Shown piece after piece: positions 22,450 through 33,875 of a stretch of DNA of 64,000 nucleotides. The stretch's first letter is position 1; each line of letters begins with the position of its first letter. The DNA comes from Glossina fuscipes (Eukaryota; Arthropoda; Insecta; Diptera; Glossinidae). A program made the translations under genes and the position numbers. Where the stretch lies: the NCBI RefSeq assembly GCF_014805625.2, contig NW_023998562.1, positions 313,305-377,304 on the forward strand. Direction: 5' to 3'. A model generated the notes under the pieces. That model was not told the DNA's origin. It saw only the letters and a list, made by a program, of their open reading frames with translations, and did not search any database.

Positions 22450-22850
22450 CAGGGGTTTATTTATATTTTATTTTATAGTTTATTTATATATTAATTCGAT
22501 TTAATTTAGTTTTAATAAGAAATTCAAAAGGTACATTGTTATTATTATTATCAGATCTAACAATATTTATAGCCGTTTTAGGTGCTAATCATGAATTTGA
22601 TTTTAAAAAAATTAGTGCTTTATCTATTTTAAGACAGTTATGGTTAACAATAAGAATTTTATCAATTGATTATGTAAAATTAGCTTTTTTTCATTTATTA
22701 ACTCATGCATTATTTAAGGCATTATTATTTATATGTGCAGGAACTATCATTGATAATATAAATAATAATCAAGATATTCGTTCAATAGGAAAATTAAGAA
22801 TTTCTATACCTTTGACATCTTCTTGTTTTGAAGTGTTGGACCTAAAAAAT
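22450..22850 (+). pseudogene. Nuclear mitochondrial insertion (ND5 fragment)
   Basis: The plus strand encodes a middle segment of NADH dehydrogenase subunit 5: LTIFIAVLGANHEFDFKK, LSILRQLWLTIRILSIDYVK, LAFFHLLTHALFKALLF, then NNNQDIRSIGKL and IPLTSSCF. The composition is that of insect mtDNA. A roughly 20-bp duplication breaks the left part (TTTATTTATATT repeated at about 22460-22485), and substitutions at conserved positions show it evolves as junk. Function none: nuclear codon use and lack of a start and targeting peptide preclude expression. Confidence 0.9.
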
Positions 22851-23352
22851 TCGCATGCTAAATTAACTAAAACATAATTAAAATAATTTACTTTCTCCGC
22901 CCATACGACACTAAAAAAATTTATAAGTTCCTTTAAATTATAATGTTTTTAAATGTTCGAAAGTTTTCTTACAAAACCAAAGATCTTACAAAAATCCTTC
23001 AGAAACTCTTCCAAATTTCCCGGAAAAGTAATTTCACCCCCTTGGTTTCATATATGACGCCTTTTCCATCTAATGCAAAATACAATACCAAAATCATGAC
23101 ACCCCCAAGGCACTGTAACCCTGCTTTACAATTGACAATAATTCAAAGAGTTTAATTTGTAAAATCAGCTACCTCCTCCTCCAATTCCCCGTTGTTCTTT
23201 ATAATTTTATTAAAATTCAATTAGAATTTCCTGCATGTTTAACTGGCTGTTGTTGGAATTAGAATTTTTGTGTGCAATTTTTCGAGCTTTTTGCCTTTTT
23301 CGTTTCGTTTCTTAATTTCATGTTTTCAGTATTTTATTTCAAGGATAGTGTT
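22851..23352. other. Spacer
   Basis: No gene supported; C-rich on the plus strand near 23000-23200. Confidence 0.35.
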
Positions 23353-23484
23353 ACAAAGCCTCAAAAGAAGATGGTTATCATTTGCTGAGAGAAATTTATG
23401 AAGGGCAAAAGGAGAAGGAGTGGTATTGGGAGAACATACAAGAGACCTTAAACAAAATTAGCCCCAAAAACATAGTGGAAAAAG
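23353..23484 (+). other. Unidentified candidate exon
   Basis: After a possible acceptor (TTTCAAGGATAG ending about 23349) an open frame reads ASKEDGYHLLREIYEGQ, then KEKEWYWENIQETLNK and ISPKNIVEK, followed by GGTAGA. The residue mix (Glu, Lys, Trp, Tyr; helical) is unlike the surrounding AT-rich noise. I do not recognise the family. Only about 44 codons are involved, so this is either one exon or a relic. Confidence 0.3.
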
Positions 23485-25268
23485 GTAGATTGGTTGTTGT
23501 TTTATATGCTTTAAGCTGATATGACCAAAGTGACCAATAAATTAATGGTAAGCAAACGAAATACAAAAAATTTCTATAGTTTTTGTAAATGTGTTAACTT
23601 TCTTATTATACTTTTCGTATCATTAAAAAGATTGTTCATATTGTTTCTTAATCAATATTTTAATTGCGTAGTGTCAGAAATATGGTTACTCCGGTTCACC
23701 CTAATATGGGCTACTCAGGGCTTAATGCGGTATTGTACGCAAGTAAGACAATCTGCCTGACATTAGCATGTTGAAAATCGTTTTATGTTTACTTTTCTTT
23801 TATATAGATCCTGTCTGTGATAGCTGTAAATTTCGTGAAAAGTAAAGCTTAACAAATTTTATACATATACGGTTTTCCGCAATTGCAATAAAACAAGACA
23901 AGCTGTCATTACGCAACTCATCAAAGTTGAATGTTCTCTTTCCGCGTAAGGAGCAATAAATATCCTTGAGAGAACTTTAAAAGAGAAACGAAAAATAAAA
24001 TCTATGGCATGCACTAATTCAATTATTATTTCAAAGCCAATGAAGATTGCCTATTGCAAATAATTACAACAATAGTTTGCAAGTGCGTGGTGCGTTGTAA
24101 TGTTTCAAAATTATATTTCTCATCTGTCGCGTGCTAATCGATTATGAACAAATCGCTATCAAGTCTGCATATAATATAACCCAACTTAAGTTGTCCAACC
24201 ATATCCATACGCTCAAAGCTTGATTTCGAAATTTCTTTTCACAGGTCATCTGCGGCACTTTCACTTTGAGTGAGCGTTATTTCGCTTTTGAAACAGGGAC
24301 GTTCTAATTTAGCCTTGCATTCTCTCTCAGATTTTAGGGCGCCTTCTTTCGAGTAACAAAAAATTGACTAGAAATGTTAACACGTTCTTTAGTTTCCGAG
24401 TCGCTAACATCGAGTTTTCGGGTGGAACGGTATTATCATCCTTTGAAGCAACATCGTTAGCAGAAGTTATGGCGGAGTTGCTTAAAGATTTTTGGTCAAC
24501 AAAGTTACAAACAGGTCTTTTGGGGTTAAAAATTTTATAGTCTTGCACAAGTTCATCAAAAGCTAGAGAATTCCAAAAGGTAAATCAAAAACTTTTTTAT
24601 GGACATTGTTATATACATGTATTCTCACCATTCGATTCTTGCTTTAAATGCATTTTCGAAATGCAATTTCAAATCGAATCGTTTTATCGCCCTCTTCATC
24701 AGTCTCTGGATTGCATTTGTAATCACATTGTCCTGAGAGTTTAATATCTTTTGTACTTCAAAATTGATGAATCTTCTGCATTTTTAACGTCCTTGCGGCG
24801 ACTTCATCTTTTTTTTTAATATTTATTTTTAATTTAATATTTTTGTTTTTAATTTTTTGCAAGAAAAACACAAGGAATTTCTAATTTCTATGGTATGAAT
24901 AAAACCTACACCAATTTGTCTGCAAATATGGTCACATCTGAGAGTAAGCGTCTGAACTTGGTCACATCTGAGAATAAGCGTCTGCATGTGTTTACAATTG
25001 AGAATAATTGAAAAAGTTAGTTTGTATTCGCTAACAGGTGTTGCGTTGAAAAGACGACTATGATTTTGATCTCTGGGAATAATTGAAAAAGTCTGTATTT
25101 GTTTACTGCTGTTTGCAATCTAATCGTGACATTTACATAATGTAAACAAACATTTCAACCAACCACGGCCAAATAAACAAAAATTTTCTGCCCAACTCAG
25201 TCGTCACCTGGTTTGCTAAATTCTTGGAGAAGAAGAAGAAATGAACTATCCAAAGCTATATTCATGTA
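23485..25268. other. Spacer with short direct repeats
   Basis: No gene recognised. A 30-bp direct repeat (GTCACATCTGAGA at 24931 and 24961, with TAAGCGTCTG) resembles blocks in the repeat at 13.5 kb. A minus-strand frame at 24327-24548 has no known motif. Confidence 0.4.
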
Positions 25269-25318
25269 GCGGTTTATTTACCGTATTTGTGGAACTCGGG
25301 CGGTTTATTTACCGTATC
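25269..25318 (+). promoter_or_regulatory. Duplicated forkhead-like motif upstream of amidase
   Basis: GCGGTTTATTTACCGTAT occurs at 25269 and again at about 25300, 31 bp apart. Its complement contains GTAAATAAAC, which fits the forkhead/FOXO core RYAAAYA, and CGGT/ACCG flank it symmetrically. The pair lies roughly 170-220 bp upstream of the TATA box of the amidase gene. A regulatory role is inference. Confidence 0.4.
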
Positions 25319-25482
25319 TGCGTTATCATGCAGTGCCTTATAGTGCCATTTTTTCTCTTTCCACCATCTACGGGGAGTACTGAGAGTATGTAACACATTT
25401 TCTCTTTTGTTTACCATAGTCAGCTGGGTTAGGTGTTGTGTTTTTTTTCGCTACTCTTTTTTGGCGTATAATTAATGCAAAC

Positions 25483-25515
25483 TTATATATAAAACAAGTT
25501 TCGCAACCAGTTGAC
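25483..25515 (+). promoter_or_regulatory. Core promoter (TATA plus Inr-like) of amidase gene
   Basis: TTATATATAAAAC at about 25483 is followed some 20-25 bp on by AACCAGTTG, an initiator-like sequence. The start codon is about 60 bp further on, implying a short leader. Confidence 0.5.
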
Positions 25516-25570
25516 GTAGACATTTTAAGCAGCTAAACTGATTCACACCGATTTATTTTAAAGCAACGTT

Positions 25571-27145
25571 ATGGCCGAAAAGAAAGCAACATTTTTAACA
25601 TCATTTTTAATATTTTTAAATATATTAATCGATAATATTTTGGAATTTATTTTGGGTTGGTATTTTGGGCCAAAAAAGCGCGTTCAAAAAGTGCAGGACA
25701 AAGGGCAGGAATTAATCGTTTCGAAAAGTGCTGTCGAGCTGGCCCAGCTCATACGTGAACGCAAATTGAAGTCTTATGATGTGGTTAAAGCGTACTTTGA
25801 GCGCGTGGAAGTGGTAAAGTTACAAATAAATGCTGTAGTGGACGGGCCTTTCTCAGACGCTTTGGAAGAGGCAACACAAATTGACAGGAGATTAGATAAT
25901 AATGAATATTCTGAAAGCGAACTGAAATCCAAACCTTTTTTAGGTGTTCCTTTTACAACCAAAGACAGCACAGCTGTTGCAGGAAAATTGCAGACACTTG
26001 GCTTGGTTTCTAGGAAAAGTCTAAAAGCAGAAGAGGACGCTGAGTGCATAAGGCTTATGAAAAACAGCGGGGCTATTATAATTGCCACCTCAAATGTTCC
26101 TGAAATTAATATGTGGTGCGAGACCAGGAATAACCTTATAGGTCAAACAAACAATCCCTACGACTTGAGACGATCTGCAGGTGGCTCGTCTGGAGGGGAG
26201 GCTGCTTTGATATCTTCATGCTGTACAGCTTTCGGCTTGGGCACAGATATTGGGGGTTCCATAAGAATACCAGCATTCAAATGTGGTATTTTTGGTCATA
26301 AGCCTACAAAATTCGCAGTGGATACTCGTGGTTGCACTTTCCGCACTGGTAAAGAGGAACAAACGATGATGGTCGTTGGTCCTATGACCCGCTTTAGTCG
26401 GGATCTAATGCCGATCTTTAAAGTACTGGTTAGGCCTGAGATGGTGCAGAAGCTTCAACTTGACCTGCCTGTAGATTTAAAAAAATTGCGCTTCTTTTAT
26501 ATACCCAGCAATAATAGCAAGTTATGCAATCCGGTAAACCATGAGACACAGATGGTTATGTATCAAATACGTCGCCATTTTCAAAACTCAAGTGGAAAAG
26601 AAGTTCAGCTGCTTAAATTACCTGGCATAGAATATAGTCACAAATTATGGCGTTATTGGATGACACAGGAAACTTCTGAATTTAGTAAACTGCTAGGCAA
26701 TGGCACCAAAGTAAATCCTTTTTTGGAAATATTAAAAAAGCTTGTTGGAAAGAGTGAGTTCACCATGGCGGCCATCTATGGTCTAATAAATTCTGTTTTG
26801 CCGCCAGAAAAAGAAGAGAAAATGCGAGAAATAACTTCAAAAATGAAGCGCATACTGAAAGAAGTTTTAGGAGATGATGGAGTCTTGTTCTATCACAGTT
26901 CCCCTAGGACAGCAACATTCCACTATTATCCTCTAATTAAGTTTGGCGATATAAGTTATTTTTCCATATTTAATGTGCTACAGACACCAACCACACAAGT
27001 CCCGATGGGCTTAGATAGTAACGGTATGCCGATGGGTATTCAAGTAGTAGCCAATGAAATGAACGATCGCTTGTGTTTAGCAGTAGCTGGGGAATTAGAA
27101 AGAGCTTTTGGTGGTTGGGTACCGCCATATAACATTAGCAATTAA
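25571..27145 (+). CDS. Fatty-acid amide hydrolase 2-like amidase
   Basis: An intact single-exon gene of 524 residues, close to the FAAH family length. It hydrolyses fatty-acid amides or related amide bonds at membranes. Residues 8-33 form a hydrophobic N-terminal anchor. The amidase signature spans about 202-233 (AGGSSGGEAALISS, then GTDIGGSIRIPA). The Ser-cisSer-Lys triad is K131 (TTKDS), S206 (GGSSGG) and S230 (GGSIR), with the same 75- and 24-residue spacing as in mammalian FAAH (142/217/241). The ATG at 25571 follows a purine-containing leader and a TATA promoter. Flies carry several such paralogues; which one this is cannot be decided here. It is the clearest intact protein gene on the plus strand. 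Confidence 0.95.
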   Translation: MAEKKATFLTSFLIFLNILIDNILEFILGWYFGPKKRVQKVQDKGQELIVSKSAVELAQLIRERKLKSYDVVKAYFERVEVVKLQINAVVDGPFSDALEEATQIDRRLDNNEYSESELKSKPFLGVPFTTKDSTAVAGKLQTLGLVSRKSLKAEEDAECIRLMKNSGAIIIATSNVPEINMWCETRNNLIGQTNNPYDLRRSAGGSSGGEAALISSCCTAFGLGTDIGGSIRIPAFKCGIFGHKPTKFAVDTRGCTFRTGKEEQTMMVVGPMTRFSRDLMPIFKVLVRPEMVQKLQLDLPVDLKKLRFFYIPSNNSKLCNPVNHETQMVMYQIRRHFQNSSGKEVQLLKLPGIEYSHKLWRYWMTQETSEFSKLLGNGTKVNPFLEILKKLVGKSEFTMAAIYGLINSVLPPEKEEKMREITSKMKRILKEVLGDDGVLFYHSSPRTATFHYYPLIKFGDISYFSIFNVLQTPTTQVPMGLDSNGMPMGIQVVANEMNDRLCLAVAGELERAFGGWVPPYNISN

Positions 27146-27242
27146 TTCCAATCATTTAATTTTCATATTGTATTATAAGTAGTAATAAGTGCATGTGTAA
27201 GGAATATCAGGAAAATATCTGCTTCTTCAATAACATTTATAG

Positions 27243-27248
27243 AATAAA
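27243..27248 (+). promoter_or_regulatory. Polyadenylation signal AATAAA of amidase gene
   Basis: AATAAA 98 bp after the stop codon; the nearest canonical signal downstream of the gene. Confidence 0.6.
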
Positions 27249-29813
27249 ACAGGATAGTAAGTAAAATTTTACATTGGTATTAAATTACATATCTCGACTT
27301 ATGCTACCGCAGCACATATATATATGTACAATATGTAGAACTTTTTACTTATAATACTCAAAAAATATCGCAAGCGGTAATTGCATATTTTTTTTCTTAA
27401 ATTACTCGTGGACTGATGAATCCAATTTGCTGTAGTAATTATAGCATATTTTGGTTCAACGTGCATGTACATTTTAGAAAATAGTATTTTGCTCTGTTTG
27501 AGGCGAAGAACTTTCATGTTAAAATGTAAAAAATGAGAAAAATGAATCTACAACAATAGATTAGATGAAATACGTATGACATGATTCACTGATCAAAGTT
27601 ATTTTGAACCAAAAGAAGCCACTTCTAAAGACACATATCACTGGAAAAACAATAACGAACAGCGCCTTAATAACTTGGCCTTTGAAATGCTTTCTAAGAA
27701 GGTGGAAAGCAAACTTTAATCAAATCTTTACATTCCACATCGCTGTGGAAAGCGGAGATAGGAAATTCGCCGTAATTTTTCTTTTAATTAATTTATAATA
27801 TTTATTTCGGTAACATACCCGTACTTCCAATCCAAAGAAGTAGCCAACTGAATATAATCCCGTTTTGCGTGAGCGTTACTTGAATTATTAAAAGGAAACA
27901 CACATTTTCATGTATTACTGTTTGCTAAGATTATCGCTAACACATTTGAATCAAAATCAAATTAATCCGGTAAAAATCTTGGCATGCAGCGTTCAATATT
28001 TTGAAGCACAAGATGCTTGAAACATTGTTATGACTAACTGGTACGGTTGTAAAACGGAAAGCCATCTGTAATTGAGTTTTTGAGTACGCACTCAGGATAG
28101 TAATTAAATAATAAAGACAAACATTTATTATAATCCATGATTTCCTTTGTACTTTTTTCATTAGGCAAGTATATTTTAATGCGTCTCTTGAAACAGTTCT
28201 AGCTTAGTCTTGTTCTCAGTTTTCACAACGGCAATCCTCGAAGTGCTACTAACGAGGCTAACAATATTTACATTAACGGTTTCGTTTGTTTCTATAATCA
28301 CCACCCATGAACAAAATGTTAAAGTTAATATTTGCTTGTTTTTATAATCCGCGAGTGATACCCTTCCTGCGTGTCTTTTTTCATCGCAATAGATACTTTC
28401 AACCTTGCATCCTTGATCAAACAAATTTTCGCTCGCACTACATATGTGTACCATGAGCAATGTATTTCCGTTTCCTACTAGTTAATCATACACCTACAAG
28501 AACAGCTCTATGTGCACTATGCTATGTAATTATATTGTACATCATTTGCGGCTTGTAGGTACATCAAGTTTGTATCGGCAAGGTCTTAAATTAGACGCAC
28601 CTTTTATTGTACTGATCGATTCAGAATCATTTTCATTTTGTCTGTCTATTTGACATCTGTCCATGTATATTTGTGCTCAAGCATACATCGCCGCTTCTAA
28701 GGTTCACAAAATTTGGTGCACAAATGTTTTTTGAGAAAGGGCGAACTCTATTGAAAATGAATTAGGTCGAACGATTTTTACCATAACCCCTTTTATTGTT
28801 AAAAGTCTTAAAGTGGAAACAATCCGCAATTTTCAAAATTTGTCAGCAAGTATTGCTAAGTAATATTACTTCAAATTCGCTAAGTAAAATTACTTAAAAA
28901 TTGATTGAAAAATTTGCACCGAAAGGCCCTATTTTTTAAACTGCTTTCGGCAAAACACGAAAATATTGTAGTATGAAACATAAATTTTAAGACGGCAAAA
29001 ATCCGTATTTTTTAATATTTTTTCACGAAAATTGGTCTACTATTTATCTCATCCCACATAAGGGTTCCTATGCAAAGTAATCCTTCACGTAGCCACAAGT
29101 TATAACTTTTAATGCTTTATGTCTGTAGTAGGTGAGCAATGAAAATATTTTTGACAAGAAAATTAATTTTGTAAGTTTTGATTACGTCTTAGATCCCATA
29201 CCACGTAAAGACTTCCATGAAAAGTATGTTCTTAGTAGAAGAAGAATTACACTTTTTTGTATTCTATGACAAAGATAAGTAAAGAATTGACGAAGTGCTG
29301 TAGGACATTTAATGGTTGGCTTTGTCACACTATAGCGTTTTTACTTGCTTGGCAAAGGTTAATTGATGGATTTTAATGTTAATTGCATTTCATTTTATTT
29401 TAATTACGTCAAAAACATTATAAGGTCAAAAAGGTAAACAGAGCGCATGTTTATATAATGCTAAATGACAATAATTAAAAACACTTCACAATTTTGCAAA
29501 AAAAAATTGTCAAATTCTCACAATGACTGATTTGACTAAGCGGTTATTAGGACTAATAACTATATTATTAATAGTGGAAGATAAGAAGAGTACAAAAAAT
29601 GAAAAACGGAAGTGTAATGATTTCCTATAAATCTTACCGTATAAAAGACACGTTTAAGGACCTACTTAGATTCAACTGGCAATTCCCCCACCAATATGCT
29701 CAGATAGTATAAACACCGTCTTCAAACACGAACAAGGATAACGTTATCGATTGAGTAACGTACGTTTCACATATTCACTTTTATCAGAAATGGAGAATAA
29801 GTGATAATTTTCA
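27249..29813. other. Long spacer
   Basis: Frames at 27604-27798 and 28176-28460 show no recognisable domain. AT-rich; no repeats or RNA genes seen. Confidence 0.4.
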
Positions 29814-31060
29814 TTAAAGTGGACAGTGGACACCATAGGGAATGCAGTTCATAGCTAGCCCTACAAAGCGGTACGCCAAACAGAAAAAAGTATCTAGAGA
29901 CTCTACACGGGCTCCGAGCTCATTCATTAAAAATGAAGAGTCTACTTCACCATTAATAACCTTAGCCACGAAACTTACTGCATAACCGATACTTCTCTTC
30001 CTTAGAGAGTGCCGGCTGATTAAAAGGAGAGTTGTTCTCCTGAGGAGTATGTATTTTTTGGGTTTTTCATCTAAACAACAAATACGTGAAATTGTTTCTA
30101 AACAGACTCCACCAAGTACACATGACAACTACAGCTGTGACCAAACAACTGTGGCATACATGCCGATATGTCTAATTAACGATGCGTATATGCTTTTGAC
30201 GTAAGGATTATCAAATCTAACCTAAGTAATTACCGATTACGTTTGAAGATTAAATGACGTATGGATGTTTATATTGCTTTGCACTTTCAAAGTTTCAAGG
30301 CCACGCCATTAATCTCGCATAACTTCCCTAGGGACAACAAGTCGAATTGAAGTCAGCAGAAGCCCTTCATATCATTGGAGTGGTGAAATAGCTTAACGTC
30401 ATCAGCATGCATGAGAATGCAACACACATGAGAATGCAACATACGTTTTAATCGTTGATGGAGTGCCGTTTATAAGTCGGAAGAAGAGAATTATGCCCAG
30501 GTGACTATCTTGCGGCACGGTACATCCCACAATAATATCCCTAGAGTTGTGCAAATTAATTTGTCCTTTTTGTGGATGACCGGGTGAGGTACGAGGCAAT
30601 CCAACTCAAAGTGTTGTAGAGAAACCGATTAGGGATTGCACGTAAAATGCTCCTTCTACCACACGTTTTACCAGGGTCAGTAACGATTTCGCCGATTTGC
30701 ATGGTAGTTTCGTTAAGCACGTGGCACGAAAACTCTAAAAGATTTGTGACCGTCTACCACTTATAAAATCACGTTGAAACTGCGAAATTATAGATTTAAT
30801 TGAACGGATTAGGCGTTTAGTAATCAATTATTCAAACAGATTGGGTAATATGGAAAGTTTAGCAATAACCCTGTAATTTTGAACACGCTCTCTACTGCTA
30901 TTTTTTGATGTGGGACTAAAGTACTAGGCCTCCATTTGCTGAGAAAGACTCCGGTTTTGAGAGAAGTATTAAACATGTGCAGGATAGGTATTGGTATAGT
31001 GACATGTCGATTGCTAGGTGCGGCGATCGTCAAGAATGAAGTTAGCGATGCATAAGTATT
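29814..31060 (-). pseudogene. Degenerate LINE reverse transcriptase (family A clade)
   Basis: Three short minus-strand frames lie in the right order for one ORF2. At 31033-30824 there is NTSLKTGVFLSKWRPSTLVP, equivalent to the SLNLGVLPLWWKGSFLIP region of copy A3. At 30599-30402 there is TVPQDSHLGIILFFRLING, the PQG motif with Gly changed to Asp. At 30128-29814 there is LRKRSIGYAVSFVAKVING, equivalent to LEKRRFVLGVSFLIKVING. Frameshifts and stops separate them, and the YADD segment is not recognisable. An old, dead copy, clearly more diverged than A1, A3 and A4. Confidence 0.75.
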
Positions 31061-31729
31061 TTTTATTTTTTGTTTTGTGATTAGTCAGTGGAGGTTCGCG
31101 CTTATCTCTGGCTTCGATTGGTTGTCTTTCTTATAAGAAAAAAAAACACTTTTTTACGAATTATGTTTTAAAAGCTTGAGATTCGAATAAATTCTGTAAA
31201 CCACAGATGATTTGCGAAAATTTAGAGTATATGGATATCGTAATTTAAGCATTAAAAGACTAAGCTATGTTCTTATTATCGCTGTCATTTTGTAAAATAG
31301 TAAAGATTGTGATGGTTATTCCTATCCGTTAGAAAGCAAAAAAAATGAAAGACAAATAGTTCCTTTTCACAGTACGATCTTTATTTATAAGTTGCTTTTG
31401 CAGTAATGTACACGATAACTGAACAATGTTTTCGATGCAATTATGAAAAGGCAATTTAAACTATCTAATAACTACATTCCAATAAACATAAACAAAAAAT
31501 TTTTTCGTTCTCCTATAAAATTTCAAGCAATTTAAATATAAAGGTAAGCACATAAAGAGCCGTATCATAAAGATCAGAAGAACAATGAAATTTCCGTAGT
31601 CCATAGCATTAGGTTTCTGTTTTTTAGAGTAATAATAATAAATAAAAATATTTTTTTTTGGATAAAATCGGAGATTTGTATTGTATATGTAACGTTGCAC
31701 AAACCATGGAAAACAAAATGTTTATAATT
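31061..31729. other. Spacer
   Basis: No supported feature; frames here are AT-rich noise. Confidence 0.35.
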
Positions 31730-32300
31730 TTTGTTGCGTAGGCGTGTGTCTTTTGACCAGTTTACCCCATACACAACGCAGTTGGGCAGATGGACGTGGC
31801 TAAATGCATTGTGAGTTTGACACTACTATGTGTTATGAAAGTTTATACTTTACGGGATTTTATTTGATTTTCCTTCTAAGTGTTATCAACGTTTGAGAAA
31901 AAAAATGAAATTATGATACCTTAGAAAATTAGATAGGCATGGACGATTTTTTCAATTTTTATAAAGGTGCTACAACGTAGCTTATTAATATGCTTTCAAA
32001 TTTTTTATAACTTCGTCTTAAAGGTTTTCATCCCTTTTGGAATTCGTAGATGTTCTCAGTTAACGTTACATTACAGGCCTGTCTTTCTACCGATTTAGTT
32101 CATTTTCAATACTGACGCGAGAATTTCCAACGTTTCTGCCAAAATTAAAGCTGATAGCTTTATTTTTGCGACTAGAGTAATGTTTGTAGCGTGCATAACA
32201 CAGGCGGACCTACTTAAATCGATTTAGAATTTTTTGCTGATCAAGAATATACATGTTGCAAACGCTTCGACAACATTATTGTGCCTTTCACCCTGTAACG
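31730..32300 (-). mobile_element. INE-1/DINE-1-like Helitron relic
   Basis: Plus-strand landmarks in order: GGCGTGTGTCTTTTGA (31741), TAGGCATGGACGATTTTTTC (about 31934), GTTTCTGCCAAAATTAAAGC (about 32131), TTAAATCGATTTAG (about 32214) and TGCTGATCAAGAATATACATG (about 32236). The same series occurs at 16360-17065. Confidence 0.65.
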
Positions 32301-32711
32301 ATAGATCTAAATGGAGCTGTTAGTATCTAACTTATATATATCGAAATTATTTTTAATCCCTTACATGCAACATATGCAGATAAGGGCGGAGGGAAGCGAT
32401 GAAATATTTGAATATTTGTATTTGTAAAATAAACGAGAAAAAATTTCCCGCTCTACGAGAAACGGAGAGAATTTCAAAAATATGTCTTTTATAACATAAA
32501 AAGAGTTTCGTCACTGTTATTGTAACAAGTGATATGATTTGCTTTTTAAGGTTAGAAATAAAATTTTATAGAAAACGGCTATTTGCGGGAGTTTCACACT
32601 TGTTTTAAATTTTAAAATTAAAATTAAATCGTGTAAAACACGAACCCGCTAGGTCTCATGCGATATATCTACTTAATGATTTTATTTTTAATAAATTTAT
32701 TTAATTCTATA

Positions 32712-32895
32712 AGAATTTATAAACAAAATATTGGTGGTGCAAAGGTTTATTTCTCTTCATTTATAATCAATTTCTCATTTTTTTTTTCATTGATTTCATT
32801 TATCAATTTATAAACAAAAATTTGGTCGTGCCCAGGTTCATTTATTTTCATTTATAATCAATTTCTCATCTTTTTTTTTTTTGTTGATTTCTCAA
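32712..32895. repeat. Direct duplication, about 91-bp unit, 2 copies
   Basis: AATTTATAAACAAAA begins a unit at about 32714 and again near 32805. Each is followed by TTGGT(G/C)GTGC, ATTTATAATCAATTTCTCAT and a T-tract. Confidence 0.75.
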
Positions 32896-33875
32896 TTTAT
32901 ACCAAATGCCTAAAAATAACTCGCCAAAAATAATGCTATTAAACGAAGTTGTGTTGGTATGTATGGGACATACGTAAAGGTTTCTTAAGAGAAAGATTTG
33001 AGGAATTCATAAAAAAAGGAAAAATGGAAAAAAGGGGTTGCACATTTAAATGAAGGATAGGGGTATACTCATTTTGTTTTTTCTCATAATGAATTTATTT
33101 ATTTAGTTTTGTATTTATCTATTTATTTTAATTCTACTTATACATGAAACTCAACTAAACAAATACTAAAGTCGAGTTCAATTGGCACTTAAAGCAAAAC
33201 TTATATTAAATTAATAATAAAACGTAGTATAAGCAGCCTATAAATGCTTTACGCTAAGTTCGAATGAAGTTCCTATGAGAGGAATACAGTAACGTTTGTA
33301 GACATAAAAAAGAAGTGATAACCATTAGGGCGGATTAAACAAAGTAATTTCACAATTCATCGCAGTTTACATATAGTTAGAGAATTTGCGATCCACGATC
33401 GTCTGTTTAAACGACAAAACAGTTTTTAGTTTGCATTCACTTTAGCCAATGATGTGTATAGTCATGAACACGTGTGGCGTTAACAAGTCTAGGAAGATGC
33501 ATATGTTAAATAAAAACATAAAAACTCATACGAGAACTAGACAAATCATGAAGTCATGTAGGAGTTAGAAATGAAGCAAGAAAGAAAAATTTGCACATCA
33601 TCAAATTTATTCATGTTTTAAATATTTACTTAAGAAAATGCGTTTACTTCAAAAAAGAAAAAAAAAAAGAAACAAAGTTTCATAACAAAGACAAAAAGAG
33701 AATAAACATATGTGCGGCTTATTTTGGTAAAGTTAGTTGTAAACAGGTTTTCATATATCACTAAAAAGAGGTCGACTCTTTCATAAAAGTTTTGTCATGT
33801 ATACAAACAAATGCGTAAAAATGAGATGTTGTACGACAACGAGCAAATTATTATTATAGTATGCATTATCCAATT
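32896..33875. other. Spacer downstream of lyase pseudogene
   Basis: Purine-rich and AT-rich DNA; no supported gene. Confidence 0.35.

Noticed and set aside
28176..28460. 94-residue minus-strand frame (about 28460 to 28176)
   Set aside because: Looks somewhat protein-like, but I found no motif, splice sites or neighbours to support it.
30640..30700. Separate host gene in the minus-strand frames at 29.8-31.1 kb
   Set aside because: All readable phrases map in order onto the family A LINE reverse transcriptase.
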